A stretch of 64,000 nucleotides of DNA from Actinomycetospora lemnae (lineage in GTDB: Bacteria; Actinomycetota; Actinomycetes; Mycobacteriales; Pseudonocardiaceae). Shown piece after piece: positions 11,513 through 20,819 of the stretch. The number at the start of each line of letters is the position of its first letter. Position 1 is the stretch's first letter. The position numbers and the translations under genes were made by a program. The stretch is from contig NZ_JAQZAO010000005.1 of the NCBI RefSeq assembly GCF_028737315.1, positions 310,001 through 374,000 of the forward strand, read 5' to 3'. The notes beneath the pieces are model-generated. The model saw nothing but the letters and a program-made list of their open reading frames with translations. It was not told the DNA's origin and made no database searches.

Positions 11513-12067
11513 TCAGCCGCGCAGGCCCGCGGGGTCGAGCTCGAAGTGGACGGTGGACCAGGGGTCGGGGCGCGCGTCGTGCACGAGCACCGCGCCGGGG
11601 AAGCTCGTCCAGAAGGCGAGCGCGCCGGGCACCGCGGCGTTGGTGTGCAGGCAGACCGGGTCGTAGCCCGCGTCGAAGGCCCAGCGCGCCGCCTCGACCG
11701 CGAGCCGGCGCCCGACCCCGAGGCGCCGCTGCGCCGGGTCGACCCACACCCGGCAGATCTGGCCGACGCGCCGGCCGTCGTACCGCGCGGTGAGCCAGGA
11801 CGGCACGAAGCGCGGCTTCGGCCCGCCCACGCGCACCGAGGCGGTGCCGGCGAGCACCGGGCCGTCGGGTCCCTCGACGGTGCACACGAACAGCCGCGTG
11901 CCCGCCGTGCCGAGGTAGGTCCCGGCGAGGTCGTCGATGTCCGCGTGCAGCCGCGGGTCGTAGCCCCCGAGCTCGCGCTCGAGCATCCCGCGCATGTGCA
12001 CCGCGACCGCGGGGAGGTCCTCGCGACGCGCGGCACGGACGACGGGCGGCGCGATCGCGAGCGTCAT
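11513..12067 (-). CDS. GNAT family N-acetyltransferase
   Basis: A 184-aa acetyl-CoA-dependent acyltransferase. The acetyl-CoA binding motif A is visible as ICRVWVDPAQRRLGVGRRLAVEAARWAF, that is V(D/H)P..(R/Q)xxGxG followed by a helix. The N-terminus VVRAARREDLPAVAVHMR is the typical beta1-alpha1 of GNAT proteins. ATG 12067 is chosen over upstream open frame because family homology begins at once. Substrate unknown. A perfect dyad starts 7 bp before the start codon (12074-12091). Confidence 0.82.
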   Translation of the reverse strand: MTLAIAPPVVRAARREDLPAVAVHMRGMLERELGGYDPRLHADIDDLAGTYLGTAGTRLFVCTVEGPDGPVLAGTASVRVGGPKPRFVPSWLTARYDGRRVGQICRVWVDPAQRRLGVGRRLAVEAARWAFDAGYDPVCLHTNAAVPGALAFWTSFPGAVLVHDARPDPWSTVHFELDPAGLRG

Positions 12068-12073
12068 GGACGG

Positions 12074-12091
12074 CACTGTTGCACAACAGTG
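12074..12091. promoter_or_regulatory. Inverted repeat over the GNAT gene leader (candidate operator)
   Basis: cactgttg-ca-caacagtg, 8-bp perfect arms with a 2-bp centre, located 7-24 nt upstream of the GNAT start codon. It covers the place of the ribosome-binding site, so a bound repressor or the RNA hairpin could control expression. The regulator is unknown. Confidence 0.5.
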
Positions 12092-12122
12092 GCAACGGAG
12101 AAACACCCGGTACGGCCGGACT

Positions 12123-12329
12123 CTCCGATCGGGCAGGTCCTGGCGGCAACGACGACCGCGGTCCGCGGCGACAGGGCCCGGCGCCGCCCTCGCGGCGCCG
12201 ACCCTCGACCCGGTGTCACCGCCACCCGCCGGTGACTGCTCCGATCGGGCAGCCATGACGCAGAGCGATCGCACAGCGAGTGGCCGACCCCGGATCGAAG
12301 TGTGCCCCACCCCAATCCACCGATCGGAG
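12123..12329. repeat. Repeated CTCCGATCGG motif in a divergent intergenic region
   Basis: The 14-mer ctccgatcgggcag occurs at 12123-12136 and 12239-12252, and the complementary ccgatcggag at 12320-12329. All three lie in the approximately 345-bp non-coding stretch between the GNAT gene and the acyltransferase gene. Core ccgatcgg is palindromic, so these may be sites for one dimeric regulator. Nothing else is recognised in this stretch. Confidence 0.5.
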
Positions 12330-12412
12330 TATCAAAGGACGGCCACTCGGCGCCGTTGACCGGATCGAGGGTTGGCACGAGCCGATCCGGTCGGGGACGT
12401 CGGGGAGGCGCG

Positions 12413-13978
12413 GTGCGGACGGTGGTGGGGCAGGGCCACGACGGGCCGGGCGAGCACGACGACCGCGGCGAGGCCGCCACGTCGGACACCCTGATCCCGG
12501 CGCCGCGCTTCACCGCCGTCACGGTCCGCCCGGCCGCGCCGGTCGGCCCGCCGTCGATCCCGGCGCCGCTCGCGAGCCCCTTCTCCGGCCCGACGCCGCG
12601 ACAGGCCCCGGCGCCGACACCCACCCCGACCCCGACCCCGACCCCGGCCCCGGCGCCGCTGCCGACCCCGACACCCACCCCCACGCGCCCCGCCCCGCGC
12701 CCGGCGACGGTGGAGATCCCCGCCCTCACCGGCCTGCGGGCCGTGGCGGCGGTGTGGGTGCTGGTCCACCACCTGAGCTTCCTGCCGGTCAGCGGCTACG
12801 CCGGGTGGTTCGAGCCGGTCGCCCCGCTGATCGCGGCGGGGCCCCTGGGCGTGGACCTGTTCTTCGCCCTGTCCGGTTTCCTGCTCGCCCGCTCCTACCT
12901 CGACCGGTGGCGGGGAGCGCCCGGTCCGCGGCAGGCGCTGGGCTTCGTGTGGGCCCGTGTGGCCCGCGTCTGGCCGCTCTACGCGGTCGTCGTGGTCCTG
13001 GCCGGGCTGTGGTGCGCCGCGCGCGCCGTCCTGGGGAGCGACGGTGTGATCACGTGGCAGGGCGCCCAGCCCGGCCTGGACCCGCTGAGCTGGCTGCGGC
13101 AGCTCACGATGACGCAGATGTGGGACACGGGCGGCATCGACGGCGTCTCCTTCGTCCTGCCGGCGTGGTCGATCAGCGCCGAGTGGGCCGCCTACCTCGC
13201 GTTCCCGCTGCTCGCCGGCGGGGCGTGGTTCCTGCGGGGCCGGCCGCGCCCGGTGCTGGCGGTCCTCGCGGTGCTGGCCGCCACGCCGACCGCCGGTGTC
13301 GCCGTCCTCAACGCGGTCGAGGGCTCGTGGGGCGGGTTCTGGGCGGTGCGCCTGGCCGCCGGCTTCACCGCGGGCATGCTGACGTGGCTGGTCGTGCGCC
13401 GGGTCCCGCGGACCCGCACCGTCTCCCGCTGGGCCCACCGCCTGCTGCTGCTCGCGCTCGCCGAGGTCGCCGTCGTCGTCTACTGGGCCGCCACCGCGCC
13501 CGCGACGGCCACGCTGAGCGCCGATGCTCGGGTGTTCCTCGCCGCGCCGCTGATGCCGGTCGTGATCGGGGCGCTGGCGCTGACCGACGGCCCGGTGGCC
13601 CGTGCCCTCGGGACGCGTCCCCTGCGCCACGGCGGGCGCATCTCCTACGCGCTCTACCTCGTGCACTTCCTGCTCATCGAGATGGCGCTCGTCGCCATGA
13701 CCCGCATCCCCGCCCTCGCCCCGGACACGGCGGCGGCCGCCCTCCTGGTGCCGCACCTCGTCGTGGTCTCGGTGGCGCTCGCGCACCTCGCGTACCGCTT
13801 CGTCGAGGAGCCCGCCCAGGTCTGGATGCGGGACAGGGACCCGTCGCGGCGCCGGGTCAGCGCGCGCCGCGACGTCGTGGTGACCCGACGAGCGGAGGCC
13901 ACCCTGCCCTCCGGTCGCCGGGCGGTCGGGCGGCGTGGGGGCCGTCACGCCGCCCGACCGGCAGCCGCGGCGGCCTGA
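12413..13978 (+). CDS. Acyltransferase 3 family membrane protein
   Basis: Integral membrane O-acyltransferase (OafA/WecH type), 521 aa. Residues 1-100 are a proline-rich cytosolic tail with TP/AP repeats. The domain starts with EIPALTGLRAVAAVWVLVHHLSF, containing the conserved His pair, and continues GPLGVDLFFALSGFLLARSYL with the conserved Arg. About ten membrane segments follow, ending RISYALYLVHFLLIEM and YRFVEEPAQ. Such proteins acetylate or otherwise acylate surface polysaccharide or lipids. GTG 12413 has GGGGAGG at 12402-12408; the frame is open further upstream without a better start. Confidence 0.88.
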   Translation: MRTVVGQGHDGPGEHDDRGEAATSDTLIPAPRFTAVTVRPAAPVGPPSIPAPLASPFSGPTPRQAPAPTPTPTPTPTPAPAPLPTPTPTPTRPAPRPATVEIPALTGLRAVAAVWVLVHHLSFLPVSGYAGWFEPVAPLIAAGPLGVDLFFALSGFLLARSYLDRWRGAPGPRQALGFVWARVARVWPLYAVVVVLAGLWCAARAVLGSDGVITWQGAQPGLDPLSWLRQLTMTQMWDTGGIDGVSFVLPAWSISAEWAAYLAFPLLAGGAWFLRGRPRPVLAVLAVLAATPTAGVAVLNAVEGSWGGFWAVRLAAGFTAGMLTWLVVRRVPRTRTVSRWAHRLLLLALAEVAVVVYWAATAPATATLSADARVFLAAPLMPVVIGALALTDGPVARALGTRPLRHGGRISYALYLVHFLLIEMALVAMTRIPALAPDTAAAALLVPHLVVVSVALAHLAYRFVEEPAQVWMRDRDPSRRRVSARRDVVVTRRAEATLPSGRRAVGRRGGRHAARPAAAAA

Positions 13979-13988
13979 GCCGCTCCGG

Positions 13989-15188
13989 TCACGCGACGAG
14001 CTCGGCCTGCCGGCGCGCGAGGTAGCGCCGTTCGACGGGGTTCGTCGTCAGCACCAGCGCCACCCCGTACGCCGCCGCCGCCTCGTCGGTGCGCCCGAGC
14101 CGGGCGAGGACGTCGGCGCGCGCGGCCGGGAGGTAGGGGTAGCCGGCCAGGTCGGGCGCGAGGGCGTCGATCTCCCGCAGCACCGCCTCGAGGTCCGCGC
14201 CGGGCACCTGGCTCCGGGCCGCGGCGCGGTTGAGGGCGACGACCGGCGACGGCCAGCTCGCGAGCAGGGCGTCGTAGGTGGTGACGATCTGCGCCCAGTC
14301 GGTCTCCGCCCAGCTCGGGGCGACCGCGTGCAGGCCGGCGACGGCCGCCTGCCACGCGAAGCGTCCGCGGCGCGGGTGTCGGACGGCGGTCGTGGCCCGG
14401 GCGAGGCCCTCCCGGATCAGCGCGCGGTCCCAGCGCGACCGGTCCTGGGCGGGGAGGAGGACCAGGTCGCCGTCGGGGTCGGTCCGGGTCGGCCCGCGGG
14501 CCTCGGTGAGCAGGACGAGCGCGAGCAGCGCCTGCGGTTCGGGCTCGTCGGGCAGGAGCCCGACGAGCAGCCGGGCGAGCTCCGTCGCCCGGCCCGTGAG
14601 CCGCGCGTCGCGCAGCGGCCCCCGGACGGTCACGTGGCCGGCGGTGTAGGCGAGGTGCACGACGGTGAGCACGGCGTCCAGCCGCGCCGGGAGCTCGTCG
14701 TCGGGCGGGACCCGGAACGGGATGCGCGCCGCGGCGATCTTCTGCTTCGCGCGGGTGATCCGGCGGGCGACGGCGGCCTCACCGGTCAGGAGGACGGCGG
14801 CGATCGCCGCGACGTCCACCCCGCACACCAGGCGCAGCGTCAGCGCCACCTGCGACGCCCGCGCCAGCGCCGGGTGCGCGCACGTGAAGACGAGGCGCAG
14901 CGGGTCGGTCGGTGCCGGGTCGCCGTCGTCACCCGCCGGCTCCACGAGCAGCGGGAGCTTGCGCTGCAGGACCGTGTCGCGACGGAGGCGGTCCAGCGCG
15001 ATCCGGCGCGCGGTCGTGGTCAGCCACCCCGTCCCGTTCTCCGGCGGGGTGGCCGGCCACGTCCGCAGCGCCCGCTCGACCGCCTCCTGCGCGCAGTCCT
15101 CGGCCAGGTCGAGGTCGCGGGTCAGCCGCACCGTGGCGGCGACGACCACGGGCCACGCGCCGCGGAAGACGTCCTCCACCGCGGGCAT
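13989..15188 (-). CDS. ECF RNA polymerase sigma factor (ECF42-like, SigJ/DUF6596 type)
   Basis: A 399-aa extracytoplasmic-function sigma factor. Region 2 is MPAVEDVFRGAWPVVVAATVRLTRDLDLAEDCAQEAVERALRTW, here broken: sigma2 covers about residues 1-75, and sigma4 (VALTLRLVCGVDVAAIA then GEAAVARRITRAKQKI) about 110-160. The long C-terminal extension (about 175-399) with helical repeats such as VALNRAAA and YPYLPAARADVLARLGRTDEAAAAY is TPR-like, as in the ECF42 group. Those factors lack an anti-sigma factor and are co-encoded with a DGPF/YciI protein, exactly as here; its ATG overlaps that gene's stop (TGATG). Confidence 0.9.
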   Translation of the reverse strand: MPAVEDVFRGAWPVVVAATVRLTRDLDLAEDCAQEAVERALRTWPATPPENGTGWLTTTARRIALDRLRRDTVLQRKLPLLVEPAGDDGDPAPTDPLRLVFTCAHPALARASQVALTLRLVCGVDVAAIAAVLLTGEAAVARRITRAKQKIAAARIPFRVPPDDELPARLDAVLTVVHLAYTAGHVTVRGPLRDARLTGRATELARLLVGLLPDEPEPQALLALVLLTEARGPTRTDPDGDLVLLPAQDRSRWDRALIREGLARATTAVRHPRRGRFAWQAAVAGLHAVAPSWAETDWAQIVTTYDALLASWPSPVVALNRAAARSQVPGADLEAVLREIDALAPDLAGYPYLPAARADVLARLGRTDEAAAAYGVALVLTTNPVERRYLARRQAELVA

Positions 15189-15544
15189 CAGGCGGTGTCG
15201 GGCATCTCCATCACCGGGCGCACCTCGACGTTCCCCGCCGGGCACGCCCGCGCGAGGCGCAGCGCGACGTCGAGGTCCGGCGCCTCGATGACGTAGAAGC
15301 CGCCGAGGGCCTCCTTGGTGTCGGCGAACGGCCCGTCGGTGACCAGCGGTTCGCTGCCGCCGCCCCGCACCGTGGTCGCCGCCGACGAGCGCTCGAGCGC
15401 CTCCCCGCCGACCACCTCGGCGCCGGCCGCCGCCACCGCGGCCATGAACTCCTCGTGCAGCCGGAACTCGTCGGCGACGCCCTGCTCGTCGGCGGTGTCG
15501 TACCAGTCCTCGCTGTCGTACATCAGGAACACGTAGCGGGCCAC
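15188..15544 (-). CDS. YciI/YCII-related DGPF-domain protein
   Basis: A 118-aa ferredoxin-like-fold protein with the hallmark DGPFADTKEALGGFYVIE (DGPF about residues 69-72) and the N-terminal RYVFLMYDSEDWY. Such proteins are the constant neighbours of ECF42-type sigma factors and may modulate or be expressed with them. GTG 15544 is preceded by GGGAGGAG at a spacing of about 7. Its stop shares one base with the sigma factor ATG, so the two are translationally coupled. Biochemical role not established. Confidence 0.87.
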   Translation of the reverse strand: MARYVFLMYDSEDWYDTADEQGVADEFRLHEEFMAAVAAAGAEVVGGEALERSSAATTVRGGGSEPLVTDGPFADTKEALGGFYVIEAPDLDVALRLARACPAGNVEVRPVMEMPDTA

Positions 15545-15628
15545 GGCCGCGCTCCTCCCTGTCGTCCGGGTGTCGTCACCACCCTGACGAACGAGCCAGG
15601 GCCGATCGGACACCCGGCGCGGGCGAAC

Positions 15629-16384
15629 CTAGAGCGGGAGGCGGCGGAAGATCGGGCGCGGGACGTGGCGCAGCGCCGACATGACGAACCGCAGTGGCGC
15701 GGGTGCCCAGGCCTGCTCCCGGCCGCGGGCCACCGCCGAGACGATGACGTCGGCGACGGCCTCGGGCGTGGTCGAGAGCGGCGCGGGGGACATGCCCTCG
15801 GTCATCTTCGTGTGCACGAAGCCGGGGCGGACGACGGTGACGCCGATGCCCTCGCCGCGCAGGGCCTCGGTCAGTCCGGTGTAGAAGGCGTCGAGTCCCG
15901 CCTTCGTCGAGCCGTAGACGAAGTTGGAGCGCCGGGCCCGCTCGGCGGCGACGGACGACAGGGCGACGAGGTGCCCGTGGCCCTGGCGGCGGAACTCCGC
16001 GGCCAGCGCGACGCCCACCGACACGGCGGCGACGTAGTTGACCTCGGCGAGCTCGACGGCGGCGTCGATGTCCTGCCAGGCCTTCTCCTGGTCGCCGAGC
16101 ACGCCGAACGCCACGAGCGCGACGTCGATGTCGCCGCCGGCGAACGCCTTGCGGACGGCCTCGGTGTGCACGGCGGCGTCGCGGGCGTCGAACTCGACGG
16201 TCTCGACGGTCGCCCCCGCGCGGGTGAGGCGGGCGGCGGCGTCGGCGAGCCGCGGTGACTGGCGCCCGGCGAGCACCACCCGCACCGGGCCGCCCTCGAG
16301 GTACTTCTCCGCGGTCGCGAGGCCGATCTCGGACGTCCCGCCGAGCAGCAGCAGCGACGTCGGGTGGCCGACGGCGTCGATCAT
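15629..16384 (-). CDS. dprE2: Decaprenylphosphoryl-2-keto-ribose reductase DprE2
   Basis: NADH-dependent short-chain dehydrogenase that completes epimerisation of decaprenylphosphoryl ribose to decaprenylphosphoryl arabinose, the only donor for wall arabinan. The protein is 251 aa. Cofactor motif LLLLGGTSEIGLATAEKYL (about residues 10-28) and the SDR catalytic set S (VALSSVAAERAR), Y and K (FVYGSTKAGLDAF) are visible. The ATG lies 8 bp after the dprE1 stop, with a GAGGAG ribosome site overlapping that stop. The order dprE1-dprE2 and the physical link to emb genes match M. tuberculosis Rv3790-Rv3791. Confidence 0.95.
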   Translation of the reverse strand: MIDAVGHPTSLLLLGGTSEIGLATAEKYLEGGPVRVVLAGRQSPRLADAAARLTRAGATVETVEFDARDAAVHTEAVRKAFAGGDIDVALVAFGVLGDQEKAWQDIDAAVELAEVNYVAAVSVGVALAAEFRRQGHGHLVALSSVAAERARRSNFVYGSTKAGLDAFYTGLTEALRGEGIGVTVVRPGFVHTKMTEGMSPAPLSTTPEAVADVIVSAVARGREQAWAPAPLRFVMSALRHVPRPIFRRLPL

Positions 16385-16392
16385 GGTTCTCC

Positions 16393-17763
16393 TCAGGAGG
16401 TGAGCCGGAGGCGGCGCGACATGTCCGACGCGAACACCCCGTCGGGGTCGGCGGCGTCGCGGATCTTGCGCCACTCGTCCAGCCGCGGGTACATGGCGGC
16501 GAACGTCTCGGGGTCGGTGCGCGAGTCCTTCGCGGTGTAGAGGCGCCCGCCCATGGCCAGCACGCGCTCGTCGAGCGAGCGGCAGAAGGCCCCGAGACCG
16601 TCGACGATCGGGAAGTCGACGCAGATGTTCCAGCCCGGCATCGGGAACGACAGCGGCGCGCGGTTGCCCTCGCCGAACTTCTTGAAGACGTTGAGGAACG
16701 ACACGTGCCCGGACTCCGCGATGTCGCGGATGATCGCCCGGAACTCGGCCTCGGCGTCGAGCGGGACGATGAACTGGTACTGCAGGAAGCCCTTCGAGCC
16801 GTAGGCCCGGTTCCAGTCCCCGAACAGGTCCAGCGGGTGGTAGAAGGCGGTCAGGTTCTGGATCTGGCCGCGCTTGTTCTTCGTCTTGCGGTAGTACAGC
16901 TCGCCGATCGCCGAGAACGTCAGCTTGTTGGCGAGGCCGTTCGGGAAGACGTCGGGCAGGTCGAGCAGCGTCGGGGCGTCGAACTTCAGCGGGTCGCGAC
17001 GCAGCTTCGCGGGCAGCTCGTCGAGCCGCGCGAGCGAGCCCCGGCCGAGCGCCGCCCGGCCGAGCTTCGACCCGGTGGAGATCGAGTCAAACCAGGCCGA
17101 GGAGTAGTCGTAGGCCTCGTCGGAGCCGTCGGAGAAGCGCTCGATGGTCTCGTCGAGGTTCGCCGTGCGCTCGGTGTCGGCGACGAAGTACGCCGTCTCG
17201 GTGGGCGTCATCCGGATGGTCGCGCGCAGGATGATCCCGGTCAGGCCGATGCCGCCGACCGTCGCCCAGAACAGCTCGGACTCCGGGCCGTCGGGCTCGA
17301 GGCGGCGGACCTCGCCCGACGCGAGCAGCAGGTCCATCGACACCACGTGGTCGCCGAAGCTGCCCGCGGTGTGGTGGTTCTTGCCGTGGATGTCGTTGGC
17401 GATCGCGCCACCGATGGTCACCTGGCGGGTCCCCGGCAGCACCGGCACCCACAGCCCGAACGGCAGGGCCACGCGCATGAGGCGGTCGAGCGAGACGCCC
17501 GCGTCGAGGTCGACGAGCCCCGTCGAGGCGTCGACCGCGTGGATCCGGTCCCGCGCGGTCATGTCGACGACGAGCCCACCGGCGTTCTGCGCGGTGTCGC
17601 CGTAGGAGCGGCCGAGACCGCGAGCGATGACGCCCCGCTCGCCGGCGGTGGCGACGGCCTCGCTCAGCGCCTCGGTGGAGGCGACGTCGTCGCCGGTGAG
17701 CACGGTGGCCCGACTCGGGGCCGTACGGGCCCACCCGGCGAGCGTCATCTGGGAGCGCGGCAT
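16393..17763 (-). CDS. dprE1: Decaprenylphosphoryl-beta-D-ribose oxidase DprE1
   Basis: FAD-dependent oxidase of the VAO/GlcD family, first half of the DPR to DPA epimerase. The protein is 456 aa. FAD-binding motifs [17 protein letters not shown] and [21 protein letters not shown] are in the N-terminal half. The active-site cysteine attacked by benzothiazinones in mycobacteria is conserved in [11 protein letters not shown] (Cys381 by this numbering, Cys387 in M. tuberculosis). The C-terminus [14 protein letters not shown] and the ending DMSRRLRL fit the family. It is 11 bp downstream of the 1014-aa emb gene in an apparent operon emb-emb-dprE1-dprE2. Confidence 0.97.
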   Translation of the reverse strand: MPRSQMTLAGWARTAPSRATVLTGDDVASTEALSEAVATAGERGVIARGLGRSYGDTAQNAGGLVVDMTARDRIHAVDASTGLVDLDAGVSLDRLMRVALPFGLWVPVLPGTRQVTIGGAIANDIHGKNHHTAGSFGDHVVSMDLLLASGEVRRLEPDGPESELFWATVGGIGLTGIILRATIRMTPTETAYFVADTERTANLDETIERFSDGSDEAYDYSSAWFDSISTGSKLGRAALGRGSLARLDELPAKLRRDPLKFDAPTLLDLPDVFPNGLANKLTFSAIGELYYRKTKNKRGQIQNLTAFYHPLDLFGDWNRAYGSKGFLQYQFIVPLDAEAEFRAIIRDIAESGHVSFLNVFKKFGEGNRAPLSFPMPGWNICVDFPIVDGLGAFCRSLDERVLAMGGRLYTAKDSRTDPETFAAMYPRLDEWRKIRDAADPDGVFASDMSRRLRLTS

Positions 17764-17774
17764 CCCGGGCGAGT

Positions 17775-20700
17775 CTAGGGGGTGTCCAGGACGGGGACGC
17801 CCGCGCGTCCCGCCCGCGCCCACCCGGCCACCGTCTCCTCGCCGACCTGCGGCGACAGCGTCGACAGCGGCAGGCGCGGGACCCACCGCGCGAGCCCGAC
17901 CGCGTCGCGGGTCGGGTCGCCGTCGAGGTAGACGGGCAGGCGGACCTCGTCGACGAGCAGGCGCGGGGTGAGGAACGGGCCGCCGGTGGTCGGCGACACC
18001 GCGATCTCGCCGGCGTCGGTGAGCCCGGGCGGGGTGACACGCCAGGGCGGGATGCCGGCGGTGCCACCGGTCAGCGGCGGCGGGGTCAGGCACCCGAACA
18101 CGAACGCCACCGGCCAGTCGACGAGCGCGGTGCTGCCGGGCGGGACGAGGTCGTCGAACGGGACGGTGCGCGGGACCCGGGGCACGCTGACGGCGAGCGG
18201 GAGGTCCGGGGAGACGCCGCTCGGCGTGGCCGTGCGCGCGTCCTGCGCGTCGCGGGCCGCGCTCGTCGCCCGTACGCGCACGAGCGTCGCGCCCTCCGGC
18301 GCGAGCGCGCGCAGGTCGCGGGGCGCGGTGCCGGCGCGCGGCCCGGCCGGCACCTGGCCGATCGGCGCGTCGCCGGGGGAGGCCGCGAACTCCAGCGTGA
18401 CGTCGCCCCGGGCGAGGGACCCGCTCGCGGCCACGACCACCGGCGCCCGCTGCTCGCGCGCCTCCTCCGGCAGCGTGTACCAGTCGGTGACCAGCTGCGC
18501 GGGCCCGCGATCCACCCCGGCCGGCGCGGCCCACCCCGGCAGCTCGACCCCGCCGACCGTCAACGGCACCGCCGGTGGCGCGCCGGGCACGAACCGCGGT
18601 GCCAGCCTGGCGTCCACGCTGGCGTCAGACGTCAGGAAAGCCCCCACGTCGACGGGCGTCAGCAGCCCTGCGCGGGGATCGGTCTCCACCGCCAGGTCCG
18701 ACGCCATCCCGCACGGGTCCCCGCGCAGGGCCGCGAGCGCGTCGGAGCCGTAGCTGAAGGTCCCGAGACGGTCGGCGGTGACCTTGAGGAACGACCCGCC
18801 CTGCAGCGCCACCACGACGACGACCAGCACCAGCGCGAGCGCCCCCGGCGCCAGCATCCGCGCGAGCCGGCGCGGCGCCGCCCCCCGCACGGCCACGAGC
18901 ACCGCCAGCACGAGCGTGCCCACGATCGTCACCGGCAGCGCCACGTTCCCGAGCGGCACCCGCAGGATCTGCGGCGGGATGTCGTTCCAGAACACGCCCC
19001 ACGCCGAGGCGTAGGCCCACTGGTTGTAGCCGATCAGCACGAGGGTGGTGACCAGCCCGAACCCGCCGAGGACGACGACGAGCGCAGGCCCCCGCAGGCG
19101 CCGCCGAGCGTCGGGGGCCGCCACGACCCGCGGCGACCACAGCAGCACGAACAGGGTCAGCACCGCGGTCCCGACGCCCGCGAGCTCGCCGAAGTGCAGC
19201 GTCCACTTCGTCGGGCTGACGATCAGCAGCACCGGCGCGAGCGCCACGACGGCGAGCAGCCGCCGCGCCGGCGCACGGGCCACCCCGGGACGCGCAGCCC
19301 GCCCCAGCGCCCACCACACCGCCGGCACGGCCAGCAGCGTCAGCAGCACCGCCAGCCGCGCCCCGAGCCCGCCCTGCACGTCGCCGGGCGTGAGCAGCAC
19401 CGTGTAGCGGGCGAGCTCCTGCCACCACGGCTGCCCGCCGCCGATGAGCTGCCGCACGCGCGTGGCCTCGAGCAGGCCCGCGAGCGACTGGTCGGCGGCC
19501 ATCGGCAGCACCGCTACCGCGAGCCCCGCGACGACGACCAGCACCCGCAGCCGGCCGTCACGAGGACGCGCCCGCGCCAGCGCCGGCAGCGCCACCAGCA
19601 GCGGCGCCAGCCCGAGCAGCGCGCCGGGCGTCAGCGCGACCGTGAACCCGGCGAGCACCGCCCCCGCGAGCAGGGGCAGCAGCGCGCGGGTCGCGATCGC
19701 CCGCTCCGCGCACACCCACACCGCGAGCACGCCCAGCGCGAGCCACGGCTCCGGGCGCAGCGAGAGCCCGAACGGCGCCCACCACGCGAGGAAGACCGCG
19801 GCCGCCACCCAGGTCGCCGCCGGCCGTCGCAGCGCCGGACCGAGGCGGGGCAGGGCGTGGCGGCGCAGGAGCACCCAGAGCAGGACGCCCAGCACGGTCG
19901 CGGGCACGCGCAGCCACAGCACCGACGCCGCCGGCCCCGGCGCCAGCGACGCCCACGCGCGCGTGACCTCGTAGAACCAGCTGAACGGCGCCTCGGGCGC
20001 GTTGAGCCAGCGGTAGACGTTGCCCGTGAAGCCGCTCTCGCCGCGGTTGCGCAGGATGCCGGCGATGTAGCCGTCGTCGACGGTCGCGGGCCCCACCACC
20101 GCCCACCCGGCGAGCGCGAGCGTCACGACGGCGTCGACCGGTCGCGGACGCGGGGGACGCGGCCGCCGGAACGCCCGTCCGTCCCGCCGCCACACCGCGA
20201 CGACCATCCCCGCGAGCCCCAGCAGCACCCCGACCCCGAGCAGCGTCTTCACCGCGCTCGGCGTCGTCTGGAACCGCGTGTCGGTCTGCAGCGACAGCGA
20301 CAGGCCGTCCGTCCCCGGCGCGCCCGTGACCACCGCGGCCACCACCGGCCGCACGTCGCCCTCCCGGACCGCGACGACCCGCCCGTCGAGGGCCACCGAC
20401 GTGCGCTCCGGGGTCGACGCGACGGTCAGGGTGCACGGGCCGGCGGGCAGGGGGACGAGCGCGAGCGTCTCGCCGTCGCTGGTCACCACCGTGCCGCCGG
20501 GCACCGGGCGCACCGTCAGCCCCCCGACCGGCGCGGGCGGGGTGCCCGGCGGGGTCGTGGCGAGCGTCGCCTGCCCGGGCGGCGTCGCGGTCAGCGCCGC
20601 GCAGCTCACCGACGCGTCCAGGGCCACCGGCTCGTAGGGCATGAGCGGCAGCGCCGCAGAGCTTGATGTGGTCGCCGGCCCCTGCGGCCAGGTGAAGGTG

Positions 20701-20819
20701 ACGACGGGCGCGACCACGGGCGCGAGCGGGAACGCGATCGCGCAGAGCAGCGTCAGGACCGCGGAGGCCAGCAGCAGGGTGGGGCGCGGCGGTCGGTCCG
20801 GCTCAGCCGAGGTACTCAC
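17775..20819 (-). CDS. Emb-family arabinosyltransferase (1014 aa)
   Basis: GT-C membrane glycosyltransferase (GT53) that adds arabinofuranose from decaprenylphosphoryl-arabinose to cell-wall arabinan. An N-terminal membrane anchor and an extracytoplasmic lectin-like domain (about 40-190) are followed by a multi-helix core (about 195-690) with the acidic motif VDDGYIAG (Asp248-249) and [18 protein letters not shown]. The motif [14 protein letters not shown] lies near residue 540, and a C-terminal carbohydrate-binding domain makes up the rest. GTG 20819 overlaps the previous emb gene by 17 bp. Which of EmbA/B/C it matches is not decidable by eye. It contains a copy of an intergenic repeat (18606-18636). 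Confidence 0.93.
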   Translation of the reverse strand: MSTSAEPDRPPRPTLLLASAVLTLLCAIAFPLAPVVAPVVTFTWPQGPATTSSSAALPLMPYEPVALDASVSCAALTATPPGQATLATTPPGTPPAPVGGLTVRPVPGGTVVTSDGETLALVPLPAGPCTLTVASTPERTSVALDGRVVAVREGDVRPVVAAVVTGAPGTDGLSLSLQTDTRFQTTPSAVKTLLGVGVLLGLAGMVVAVWRRDGRAFRRPRPPRPRPVDAVVTLALAGWAVVGPATVDDGYIAGILRNRGESGFTGNVYRWLNAPEAPFSWFYEVTRAWASLAPGPAASVLWLRVPATVLGVLLWVLLRRHALPRLGPALRRPAATWVAAAVFLAWWAPFGLSLRPEPWLALGVLAVWVCAERAIATRALLPLLAGAVLAGFTVALTPGALLGLAPLLVALPALARARPRDGRLRVLVVVAGLAVAVLPMAADQSLAGLLEATRVRQLIGGGQPWWQELARYTVLLTPGDVQGGLGARLAVLLTLLAVPAVWWALGRAARPGVARAPARRLLAVVALAPVLLIVSPTKWTLHFGELAGVGTAVLTLFVLLWSPRVVAAPDARRRLRGPALVVVLGGFGLVTTLVLIGYNQWAYASAWGVFWNDIPPQILRVPLGNVALPVTIVGTLVLAVLVAVRGAAPRRLARMLAPGALALVLVVVVVALQGGSFLKVTADRLGTFSYGSDALAALRGDPCGMASDLAVETDPRAGLLTPVDVGAFLTSDASVDARLAPRFVPGAPPAVPLTVGGVELPGWAAPAGVDRGPAQLVTDWYTLPEEAREQRAPVVVAASGSLARGDVTLEFAASPGDAPIGQVPAGPRAGTAPRDLRALAPEGATLVRVRATSAARDAQDARTATPSGVSPDLPLAVSVPRVPRTVPFDDLVPPGSTALVDWPVAFVFGCLTPPPLTGGTAGIPPWRVTPPGLTDAGEIAVSPTTGGPFLTPRLLVDEVRLPVYLDGDPTRDAVGLARWVPRLPLSTLSPQVGEETVAGWARAGRAGVPVLDTP
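18606..18636. repeat. Intragenic copy of the 11.3-kb dyad repeat
   Basis: cctggcgtccacgctggcgt followed by cagacgtcagg: 31 bp with arms cctggcgt and acgtcagg (one mismatch). It matches 11346-11376 and flanks over 33 of 40 positions, with an 18-base identical run, but here lies inside an emb coding region and encodes the [11 protein letters not shown] segment. Confidence 0.5.

Noticed and set aside
13989-15544. Sigma factor with a cognate anti-sigma factor
   Set aside because: The coupled partner is a DGPF/YciI protein, not a membrane anti-sigma factor; this fits the ECF42 pattern.
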